From Balanoglossus misakiensis (taxonomy: Eukaryota; Hemichordata), in contig CM082585.2 of assembly GCA_040954595.2 (NCBI GenBank), positions 3,100,001 to 3,164,000 on the forward strand: DNA of 64,000 bases, given 5' to 3'. A program made the position numbers and the translations under genes. Under the pieces are notes generated by a model that had not been told where the DNA came from, ran no database searches, and was given only the letters and a program-made list of their open reading frames with translations. Shown here piece after piece: positions 1 to 51,382 of this stretch (position 1 is the stretch's first letter; the number at the start of each line of letters is the position of its first letter).

Positions 1-40363
<40,363 letters not shown>

Positions 40364-40441
40364 TGCATCTGCTTTGTCTAGTTATACTTGGGATGTTCAA
40401 CTGAATTCTACACGTCAGATTAATGGGTACCAGGTGTAATA

Positions 40442-40463
40442 CTATAAAAGACCTTTGACGTCA
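40442..40463 (-). promoter_or_regulatory. CRE and TATA-like core promoter of the XDH-like gene
   Basis: Read on the minus strand, a perfect palindromic CRE (TGACGTCA, 40463-40456) is followed after a few bases by CTTTTATAGT (40450-40441). The start codon is about 80 bases further down, which leaves room for a 5' UTR of about 50 bases. Sequence and position fit a CREB/ATF-responsive TATA promoter. Transcription start is inferred, and an upstream UTR exon cannot be excluded. Confidence 0.45.
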
Positions 40464-40880
40464 CTTCCACCCTGAAAGAACAAAGAATCGTGTCAAGAAA
40501 ATAAAATGTCGTGGTATTACATGTATATTATTTATATAAACTGTTTATCACCTACGTTGTTGCACGGAGACCAGAGAGTTGAAACATTGTGACGACAAAG
40601 AAATTGGCAGAATTAGCTACAAATGCCTGCCACCCTTTTGTAAATTTCAAACTCTAGGGTCGTCACCACTCCATTGCCCCCTATACTTTGAAAGACATTT
40701 CAGCAGGCATTCGCCAAGAATGTATTACTTAAAAGAAGAACAGTTTTACAAACAATTCCCCCGTAAAGGTATTCTTGTAATAAAATTCTTGTATAAGAAG
40801 AGACAAAAGCCCGCCGACACATTACAATAGCCCCTTGTGATTGCATTCAATTACTGTAAAGGGCGAATAATATAGAAATA

Positions 40881-41036
40881 ATGGACGACGCCCTGACCAT
40901 AAACGTTTGTTTATGGGCAAGGGCGAGGGGAAAGTCAAAAATTTATGGGCGAGGCTTCCGAGCCCATGAATTTTGGCTTTCCTCTAGCCCGCGCCCATAA
41001 ACAAACGTCTATGGTCAGGGCGGAGTCGGTTATTTA
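40881..41036. repeat. Palindromic MITE-like element upstream of the XDH-like gene
   Basis: The left arm has GCCCTGACCATAAACGTTTG and the right arm has CAAACGTCTATGGTCAGGGC, around a GC-rich centre. Confidence 0.85.
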
Positions 41037-41591
41037 ATTTATATTACCAACAAACTCAAGAAAACCGTCAAAATTTACGAAAATGTCCTACTGGGGGCCC
41101 CGGAACTTGTGTTACGCAAAATGTTGTATTCACTGAACTGTTTGCTATTATTGCTATTCAGATTTACGGGCATGAAAACAAACCATTACTGAATATTTGT
41201 GGTCAGTGACGTCGTTCATCTCGACCAATCAAAATGCGATGCACAGGCCATGGTAATATAATAGGCCTTTTGAAATGTACTACGACTAAAATATTGGCAT
41301 TTAGGTCAAATGGTCTCTAAGCCCGGGTAACCTCAAAGATTGCGACAATGTCAACGACAGCCATCTTCTATCTGAGTTATGTATGGGTGTCTCAAAACAC
41401 ATTGTGCGACAAGAAAGTGCTAGTCGCACTTTGAGGGAAATGCTATCTGCGACCACTAGCACTTTGATTCTGCGACCACTAGCACTTTGATTCTGCGACC
41501 ACTAGCACTTGCATTCTGCGACCACTAGCACTTTGATTCTGCGACCACTAGCACTTGCATTCTGCTACAAGATTTTTTATTGGTTGTGTAA

Positions 41592-43207
41592 GGGAGCCGT
41601 CATTATTTATGGCCTGGGGGGGGTCGGAGGAATGAAGGGGGGGTTACTCAAAAATTGGAAGGCTGCAGGGGGGGGTTTCTCAAAAATTGTAGATGAAGAG
41701 GGGGGGGGTCACTCATTTTTGGGAAATGTATCAAAGTTTTTCAACTGAAAGATTTAGTTGTGTGCTGTGCAAGTGCTGCAGCGCTCCGCGACCTCCGGTC
41801 GCGGAACACCAGAGTGTCCACACTGCACTGTCAAAGTATTTTCCCCAAAATTTGCTGATAAAGGATTGGCATGCTTGCCTGATCATGCATAAAAAAACAT
41901 ATCTCCTTATTATATCAACAAAGTTTGATAATCATTTTGACTTTTAACGATGCCTGTCCAAATTACACAATGCTACTTGATGGTTACTGGTTATGGGTGA
42001 GCTTTTACGGTAATCATTATTTAGTTGTGACTTTGAGATTGTTTTGTTGTTTCACCCTTTTCAATCCATCATGATGCAACTGATGATCACCTACAATGTA
42101 GCAGGGTGAACCTGGAGTTGAAAGGTCTTTTACTACACTACTGTAATAGTGAACACCTATTGCCTGGCCATGAGGGCCATAGCGGCCGTTTATTACACCC
42201 GAGGGGCTGTGAGTTACCAGAGCATATGATTCTGGTAACTCACAGTCACGAGGGGGTAAAAACGGCTGCTATGGCCCGAATATAGGCCAGGCTATAGGTG
42301 TTTATAATAAACCTCATGCTAACAGCTGGGAAAATCTTGCAATTTTCTCTTGAGGTTGGCAGACGACATCTTCAGTGGTGGCCATTGTGTCAGACGACGC
42401 GACGCTGATTGACGTGACCACGTTGGTCACGTGACCGGTTTATATTTTTTCTGCTATTTCCCTAGCGGTTTATCATGTTCATAGTCGATTCTATTTTCCT
42501 ATCACGTGACGGATTCTGGCGAATCACGGCACAGTATTAGCATGAGGTATATTATAATGATTTTTATAATATACCTCATGCTAATACTGTGTCGTGATTC
42601 GCCAGAATCCGTCACGTGATAGGAAAATAGAATCGACTATGAATCCCTCTAGGGAAATAGCAGAAAAAATATAAACCGGTCACGTGACCAGCGTGAGTGC
42701 GCAGACTCGGTCACGTCAATCGGTGTCGCGTCGTCTGACACAATGGCCACCGCTGAAGATGTCGTCTGCCAACCTCAAGAGAAAATTGCAGGATTTTCCC
42801 AGCTGATAGCATGAGGTTTATTATAAAACACCTATAGCCTGGCCTATATTCGGGCCATAGCAGCCGTTTTTACCCCCTCGTGACTGTGAGTTACCAGAAC
42901 CATATGCTATTTCCCTCGGCCTGCGGCCTCGGGAAATAGCATATGATTCTGGTAACTCTAGTCCCTCGGGTGTAATAAACGGCCGCTATGGCCCTCATGG
43001 CCAGGCAATAGGTGTTCAATACAGATACATGTATTGATATGTAGTTGTTCCGGTTTTAGGGGGGGGCCAGTCGAAATTTCTGTGTTGGACGGGGGGGGTT
43101 TCTCAAAATCTGCATGCTTGGCAGGGGGGGTTTCTCAAAATTTTGGAGTTTCTAGTGTAATTCCTCCGACCCCCCCCCCCCCCAGGCCGTAAATAATGAC
43201 GGCTCCC
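41592..43207. mobile_element. Middle TIR element of the nest, with G-rich ends
   Basis: The ends GGGAGCCGTCATTATTTA(T/C)GG and their complement are followed by long G runs (left) and C runs (right). The flanking duplication is TAA (41589-41591 and 43208-43210). Subterminal repeats of GGGGGGTTTCTCAAAA lie on both sides. Confidence 0.85.
42151..43017. repeat. 867-bp giant palindrome
   Basis: The whole block folds on a centre near 42561. Each outer end is a copy of the MITE seen at 2572-2765, and the inner arms are unique sequence with CACGTGAC motifs. The right arm has about 46 extra bases, forming a second small hairpin. Each arm has an outward-facing ATG frame (42743 on plus, 42385 on minus) starting MAT-EDVVCQPQEKIA and ending at TGA after 23 codons. 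Confidence 0.92.
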
Positions 43208-44411
43208 TAACTTATGTGCGCAATTAATACCCCATTGACAGTAACGAGGTGTGAACGATTCGACAAGGCAACGTCAATGCCCGATGCTTTCCCGGCCGAT
43301 CCCAAGTTCGTCACGTTGATAAGTGCGGCAGTCATTGATCGAGTTAACAAAGCAAATGCCCCGGCCGTTGCGTCGCCTTTCCGTACTGTTTGTACAAACA
43401 TGCAACCACAACTGTACATGAAAAAACTAGCTGCGTATTGCTCTCAGACTAAAACATCAATGCAATGAGAAAACGTTGATAAAACATTATTTATATAGAC
43501 AGAATAAAGGAAAAAGTTTATTAACGTAAGTACTGTACTCGATCGTATCGGCATCTTGAAGTCCTATTTTTAACACGCAAAGGTCACGGGTTCATGTGGG
43601 CGCGCACAACACTTAACTGCACTCATGCTACAGAAATACACACAGTCGTTTTTCAACATAAAAATATTACCTTTATTTAGACATAAAACCGCTAAAGGCA
43701 AGTATACCGATCACGGAAGCAAGTAGTCAGATTCATCGAGCGATTCATCTGATGAGTGCAGCGCGACCTTGACCATATTCTACGATGTCAAAGGTCAGGT
43801 CATTCAAAAATGGCGATTGTGTTGTCATCGCATCGCAAATGCGCATTTCGCGCTCGTTTAATAGCTAGTTTTACTCAGCTACAAAAATCGACAAACCAGA
43901 GTTCTTATTAAAGTCGGTGTAAAATCAGACTTGGATATGATCTAGTAGAAATGAAAGGTCAGTATTTAACCAAACGGAAATTACGTGGATCGTGTATTTT
44001 GTACATGACACGAGTACAACATATCAAGTTATCATCTTGAAAGAAAGTTGAATGTCGCGATACTTTCAAAACCCCTCGATCGATACGACTGTGCTTTTTG
44101 AAACTGGTTTTTATTCAAGCTTGTTGGTCGCAAATGATCACAGCGCACAATGCAAGTACCAGTGGTCGCAGAATCAAAGTGCTAGTGGTCGCAGAATCAA
44201 AGTGCTAGTGGTCGCAGATAGCATTTCCCTCAAAGTGCGACTAGCACTTTCTTGTCGCACAATGTGTTTTGAGACACCCGTATATACCTGTCTATCTGGA
44301 ATGAATAAACTGTGTGTGTCCTTGGGAGGAGGGGTGCCGCTGATGCGATTCGATGGATGATCAGTAATGTCGCTTCCTTTTCAACCTATGATTCTTTTGC
44401 AATCATTGTGA

Positions 44412-44412
<1 letters not shown>

Positions 44413-44494
<82 letters not shown>

Positions 44495-44505
44495 TGTGTG
44501 TGTGC
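44413..44505. repeat. (GT)n microsatellite
   Basis: About 45 dinucleotide units with one interruption. It lies 130 bases outside the nested elements. Confidence 0.98.
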
Positions 44506-44617
44506 GTCGATGGACCAACCCGTGTTTTTGCGTAGGCCTACTTGAACCACAGGGGATTGCAAACCTGAAAGTTATAAATGGCGGAGTTTCTGTATTTTCC
44601 CCAAATAAACAGTACTT

Positions 44618-45284
44618 AGTGCCTTTCTCACGTGCCGTCAACGCCGCCCCAGCGGCTGCCCTAGGGCGGCGTTAATTTGTAAGTGCCACGTGTGAAAAGG
44701 TGAGAGCGGCCCTGCGCCGCTCTTTTTTGTGACGGTGTTGAGGGGTGGGACCTGGGTCAGGGCGCCGCACTAAACAGCAATTCAAATCACGTGTGAACAG
44801 AAACACCGCACTAAACGCCGATCTAAACGCACTCTGCCGACACGTTTTGTCTCATTAGGCGCTGCATTAAGCGTTGAGGTTCATTTTACTAAAACAATGG
44901 ACGAAGCAGTGTCTCGAGGCAACAATTGGAGTGACGCGGAAATGGCCAAGGCACATACAAAGGAATTGCAAACTCGACCTCCGACAACGATTTTGTAGCA
45001 TGGACTGCAGTCTTCCAATCGCAACCTCCAATGAAAGGTTACCATAAACGGGTATCGGGTCATTCAAATGCCCATAAAATCGGCGTCGACGACGTTTAAA
45101 AAGCAAATTCAAGAGTACCATATACAGTAAACACACGCTGCTGTGGACGCGCATAGAGGGCGATGACCCCGTCCCTTTTATACACATGTGAATGCAAAAC
45201 TATTTATGTCGCTGATAAGAAATGTTTACCAACTTTTATAATCCCAAAAAGGGCGACCTAACCATGGCACGTGAGAAAGGCACT
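44618..45284. mobile_element. 667-bp TIR element
   Basis: Its inverted ends are AGTGCCTTTCTCACGTGCC (left) and the exact reverse complement (right). The target duplication is not clear. The interior has a GC-rich hairpin at 44704-44723 but no convincing protein. Confidence 0.75.
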
Positions 45285-45286
45285 TT

Positions 45287-45421
45287 AATCTGTGTGCCCC
45301 ATCCACGGATTTAGTGGATTAAGTAAACATCGGTCAGTTCTCACTCGGTAAAAGTACTCGCTGACCGATGTTTACTTTATCAACTTAATCCGTGGATGGG
45401 GCACACAAATTAAGTCGTTAG
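45287..45421. repeat. Palindromic element abutting the TIR element
   Basis: TGTGCCCCATCCACGGATTT and the matching ATCCGTGGATGGGGCACACA flank AAGTAAACATCGGTCAG and its complement. It begins within three bases of the right end of the 44618-45284 element. Confidence 0.88.
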
Positions 45422-46887
45422 CAGGTGATTAATGGGAAATGGATAGCTTTTATTCTGGATTAGCACGGAACGTACTTCACCATAACTTTCATGTTTGCAG
45501 TCCCCTGTGCTTGAACGTCTAACGATCTGTTTATTGCTATCTGCATAAGTTTTGCATAAGCAACACGGACAAATACCAGGTTTGATTGGCGCCTCGGTTT
45601 ACACAAGCATTTGACTGGCCGGCTAGACTTTCCACAGCCGATGCCCTAAACATGTTGAAAAGCGTCCTCGATTTACCTCTGTCTATCTGGGGAGCGTGCC
45701 GGGACTCAGGCGTCTGTAAGTCTGGTAAACGTGAATGCTGTCGCCCACAACGTTACTCACTGCATCAGCACAAAAATCGTAAGGGACTGGTCAGTTTCTT
45801 CGCCCCGGGGTGGTGGATTCTATTTTGTGGATATCAAAAAGTGACTGACCCCCATTGAACATGGAAATGTTGGTGACCCTATCACCCAATTCCAAAACAG
45901 GGTGACCCCCCCCCCCCCCCCCCACGAATCCACCGCCCACTCCTCAAGCCGAAGAAACTCGCCAGTCCCTATGCGAGACCAGAAAACTACAGGTCAGTTA
46001 AAACATTTCCTCGAAATTAATTCAACATGGGAATTGAATTAAACGCACCTTGGCTTTGGAAACGCACCGTCGGGTCACACGTTCCTGGTCCTGGTACTGT
46101 GTGCGCGCGCGCGTATACTGGTTCGCCTCCCAATAAAATCACAGCGAGGTTAGGAACATAATGTTGTTTCAAGTCGGATTTCACTCAGTGATTTTACACT
46201 GCTTGCCGGATGCTTGCCATCGGGTTCAAAATGGCGGCTGATGTGTGGTCATCGTGTACGTGGGAGTTACTTTTTATTATTTATTGTCCCTTTCGGAGTG
46301 GACCATTTGATTTCGGGGGCTCTAACCTAAAGCTACGTCTCTATCGGGTTGAGTAATGTTTGACTTATGGAGCTTTAATCTCCTCAAAGGAGAAATATGA
46401 TGTAGTACTGTAGAATTTACCGAATGGAGTGTAAGATACTTTGGAGAAGTTGAAAGAAATCAAACCTTTCGATACATGTTCTGTAGACAATAGGTGGACA
46501 TTCTAGATAATTCATTGTGATCATTAGTGAATGTTACGAACCAAATTCTCACAACACAAACACCCAGGCAGCAACAACAATGATACACTGACAGTACACC
46601 CAAAGTATACGTTTCACTGTGAATCTATTGTTCACAGGCAGAAAATATAAAAGTACAAGATCTGAAACTTAAATGTTACAAGGGTTCTTAACTTAGATAT
46701 TGTAATGCCCTCAAAAACATGTATCAAGTCCGTGGTAATATTACATACGTGGTGAGTGAGCGAGCGCGATAATTCAGTGTTCCGTGAGTCCTCTGCACTG
46801 ACCCGACGATGGTTAACGCTAGCATGCTGCTTTCTCACAAGGTTCATTCTTGAAGTCCTCTCAGAAGAAATTAACGAGTTCACTTCA

Positions 46888-47063
46888 CTTACATATCGTT
46901 ACAGTGACCTCCACTAAGAAGGCAAAATGTACTGTCCTGACTTCAACTTTACACAGAGTGGTTGGTTGATTTTAACCCGTTCACCTCCTTTCCCTGCATA
47001 GAGGTCCATCTTTAAGTCGGGACAGCACATTTTGCCTTCTTGGCGGAGGTCACTGTTACGAAG
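46888..47063. repeat. Inverted repeat with about 50-bp arms
   Basis: GTTACAGTGACCTCCACTAA...AAGGCAAAATGTACTGTCC is mirrored by GGACAGCACATTTTGCCTT...GCGGAGGTCACTGTTAC. Confidence 0.85.
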
Positions 47064-48171
47064 GTACTACGAATGCTCAGAATTTTAAATATCAGTGGGG
47101 ATAAACAATAAGGGTGTTCGTCATTACACGGTTGGTGAACTTGTTGCGCCATATCCAATTCCTCCAGCCCCCCCCCCCCCCCCATCGAACAGGAGTAATA
47201 TTTGATTGAATAAAATATCTGCAAACGTAATCCGCCTCGTCTTGATTGCAATGTTATATCCAAACTTTAATAAGTAACTGTTTGATTTGAGGTGGCACTG
47301 TTATTTGTCTGTGGTTATACTATAATACTATGCGGCTCTATGTTTCGGTTTGCACTGGGTCTTGTAATTTGAAAATCCAGAGAACAATGCTAGGCGATGG
47401 ATAAGTGTTTGCAGAACCCCCAAACACCGCTTAGATTTTTGCTCAGCCGGGGACACGCAATTGCTATGCAAGCGAAAGACGTAAATGCATTACAACCAAT
47501 GCGTTAGCTTTTTGCTCAGTAAATTTAGTGCGCTCGTGTATCACCTACTCGAACACCGTTCTCACCATCATGACCATGCATGATAAAAAACACCATAAAG
47601 TACAATTAGAGTAGTGCTCAAACTGACCTCTGTGTTTATGACTGCCACGCAACCCACTTACACTGAACTCAAGTTATTAACGACCCGGATACAGCGCCGT
47701 GAGTGCATGAATAATCACCGTCACCGTCAGTGCGGACGTTGGTCTTACGTTGAACTTTGGTCAGTGGCCCATTTTTCAATGACCCATAACAAAATTCGCC
47801 AACTTTATTTTTTCGAGGATTAAACTGTTTTGTTGTGTTGGATAGAACAAATCATTTCTTGGCTAATTTACAAAACCCGTAACTTCCTTGTCCCTCGATG
47901 ACAGCTTATACCCCTATAAAATGGAATAACCTGCGGAGCGCTCATATATCATGTATATGAACGGACAAAGGGACAGCTTGTACTTTGTCGATTGATTGCC
48001 AAACGAAATAACCTTTGTTAGAAGCAATGATACGGATCATGTACCAACAGTTACCATAAAGTACCACGATTTATAGTAAAGGTCATTTAGAGAACACGAA
48101 AGCGGCCGATTAAACTCGGTGCGCTCTATATTGTCATAGAGTAAATAATTACAAACAATCACACATTGACG

Positions 48172-48359
<188 letters not shown>

Positions 48360-49896
48360 CAACCGATCCCATAAGGTCCCATGGTATAAACCAATGGGAC
48401 CTAACAAAAGATCGTTCGACATGAAAACGTTTACGGAACGTTACCGAACGCTTCGTACGTCGAACGCAGACCCTCTTTCTAGAGTGCCCAACGAAAGAAG
48501 CAAGGGGGTCTGGGTAACCGAGACTAGCTTCATATGGGGTGAGTTCGACGCACAAAGCGTTTTGTGAATGCTTGTGCAGTTTTGAACCACAGCGTCAATG
48601 TCGAGGCTATTGTCCATAAATTGTTGCACAAGTAGCATACAGGCTTGTCGCTTTATATATGCCGCCATTTTGCTTTTCACGCCCCCAATTGAATTAAATT
48701 GCTTTATGTGTAAATCACGCGATAGTTAGGCTAATGGTTGAATAACCCCAGAAGTATAGTTGTCGGCCACAACGCACGAATGCAAGCACTCACTAGACTT
48801 TTGGCCAAATATAAACATATGTGCTGTTCCGATTACATTGTTTTCAAAAATAGGGTGGGTAGGTAGGATTTTTTTATTTTGGGCTTATTTTCACATTATC
48901 CTGATCTCAAATACCCTTTTAACAAATCCTGGCTTGAATCGCATTCAAACGTGCTCGCATTGCAGAGATCGGCACTGCGTGAATCTTCGCAAAGTAGCGC
49001 GTCCAGACCATGGGCGCGAAAAGGCTCATGGGAGCTTTGGTCGTGACGTCATTTACGAACAACTTTTAACGGAACAACTTTTGACGAACAACTTTTGACC
49101 CCTATGAAACCTGTATTTAAACACTCTTGGTATGGTATCAATGGAACAAGGAAGCCAAAAGAAACTTTCACGGGAGAATAGAATATGTTTTTGCAATGAT
49201 GGCAGTACCGAAAACGAGTACCCATTTTCTTTCGCCAATTATCTCCCACCCCAGTATGCCGACAAACCCGAATCTAGATAAATTTGTAATTTTGCTGCAT
49301 TTCCTCATCACAGACTCGCTCACCAAGCGTACACCATAAAAAAATTTAGGCAAGAATAATTGGACCAAATCAATTAAGCACACTTTGTTTTCATATGGGT
49401 TGAGCTATGCCTGGGTGGTGCAAGAACTTTGGAAATAAAAATTCATTTACATTTTTTATTTGTTTTGGTTTAACCATTTTTTCTCTTTTAAATCTGACTA
49501 ATCGATTGATAGAGAATGTTACTGTAAGCCTGTTTTACTGCATATGAGGCGGTGGTCTTGTAAAATAATAAATTGTTGTTGTTATGTGGTCTGGTCTTTG
49601 GAAATCAGGCTTGCTCAGTGTGGCTGATGTAACCTTTCCACGGGGACAAAAAGTGGAGAGTGTAAGAGTACTATCATACACGAGTGCGAGCCCTTTTTCT
49701 TCCTTTGTGGGGCTTGGGCCTGGAAGTAATATCTGAACACTACGTAACGTTTCAAACAATTTGCTCGGTCCAATCAGTTTATGTCGAAATGGAAATACTA
49801 TACTTAGAATAAATTTTCTTAGCGTGTTTAACCAACCGCCGAAACGCTAAAAAACGTTTACCTAAAAACAGGAACGATGGCGAATCTTTGTAACTA

Positions 49897-51382
49897 GAGC
49901 ACTTCGGAATATGCAAATAACGAGACGGTGTTTGGAAGCAACCATGGATATTTTAGAACAAACAGTCGATCTACAGAGTCTACCGGAAAACTTTCTTTTG
50001 CGCTCGGACCTGTGTATTCTACGCATCACAACGGAATATGCAAATGACGAGATGATGTTTGAAAGCAACCATGGATATTTTAGAACAAACAGTTGATCTA
50101 CAGAGTCTACCGGAAAACTTTCTTTTGCGCTCGGACCTGTGTATTCTACGCATCACAACGGAATATGCAAATGACGAGATGATGTTTGAAAGCAACCATG
50201 GATATTTTAGAACAAACAGTTGATCTACAGAGTCTACCGGAAAACTTTCTTTTGCGCTCGGACCTGTGTATTCTACGCATCACAACGGAATATGCAAATG
50301 ACGAGATGATGTTTGAAAGCAACCATGGATATTTTAGAACAAACAGTTGATCTACAGAGTCTACCGGAAAACTTTCTTTTGCGCTCGGACCTGTGTATTC
50401 TACGCATCACAACGGAATATGCAAATGACGAGATGATGTTTGAAAGCAACCATGGATATTTTAGAACAAACAGTTGATCTACAGAGTCTACCGGAAAACT
50501 CTCTTTTGCGCTTGGTCCGGTGTGTTCTACGCATCACAACGGAACATGCAAATGACGAGACGATGTTTGGAAGCAACCATGGATATTTTAGAACAAACAG
50601 TTGATCTACAGAGTCTACCGGAAAACTCTCTTTTGCGCTTGGTCCGGTGTGTTCTACGCATCATAACGGAATGTGCAAATGACGAGATGATGTTTGAAAG
50701 CAACCATGGATATTTTAGAACAAACAGTTGATCTACAGAGTCTACCGGAAAACTCTCTTTTGCGCTTGGTCCGGTGTGTTCTACGCATCACAACAGAGTA
50801 TGCATATGACGAGACGATGTTTGGAAGCAACCATGGATATTTTAGAACAATTGGTAAATCTACAGAGTCTACCGGAAAACTTTCTTTTGCGCTCGGACCT
50901 GTGTGTTCTACGCATCACAACGGAATATGCAAATGACGAGACGGTGTTTTGAAGCAACCATGGATATTTTAGAACAATTGGTAAATCTACAGAGTCTACC
51001 GGAAAACTTTCTTATTCGCTCGGACCTGTGTGTTCTACGCATCACAACGGAATATGCAAATGACGAGACGGTGTTTGGAAGCAACCATGGATATTTTAGA
51101 ACAAACAGTTGATCTACAGAGTCTACCGGAAAACTCTCTTTTGCGCTTGGTCCGGTGTGTTCTACGCATCACAACAGAGTATGCAAATGACGAGACGATG
51201 TTTGGAAGCAACCATGGATATTTTAGAACAAACAGTCGATCTACAGAGTCTACCGGAAAACTTTCTTATTCGGTCGGACCTGTGTGTTCTACGCATCACA
51301 ACGGAATATGCAAATAACGAGATGATGTTTGGAAGCAACCATGGATATTTTAGAACAAACAGTCGATCTACAGAGTCTACAG
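49897..51382 (+). repeat. 127-bp tandem satellite, about 11.7 units
   Basis: The anchor ACCATGGATATTTTAGAACA recurs at exact 127-bp steps, with its ATG at 49944, 50071, 50198 and so on to 51341. Units differ in a few positions and fall into sub-types (TTTCTTTTGCGCTCGGACCT against CTCTCTTTTGCGCTTGGTCC). Because 127 is not a multiple of three, the frame changes at each unit. The peptides it encodes (MDILEQTVDLQSLPEN...) are therefore not a continuous protein. Confidence 0.97.

Larger units (their letters stand above)
41385..44279. mobile_element. Outer TIR element of a three-layer nest
   Basis: The ends GGGTGTCTCAAAACACATTG and CAATGTGTTTTGAGACACCC are exact complements, flanked by GTAT (41381-41384 and 44280-44283). 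Both subterminal regions have tandem copies of a 23-base unit containing GCGACCACTAGCACTTTGAT. No transposase is recognised. It contains the element at 41592-43207. Confidence 0.88.

Noticed and set aside
42743-42814. A 23-codon gene MATAEDVVCQPQEK in the palindrome as a functional peptide
   Set aside because: It is present in both arms and truncated by the MITE cap. More likely the first codons of a captured gene, so I kept it only as a finding.
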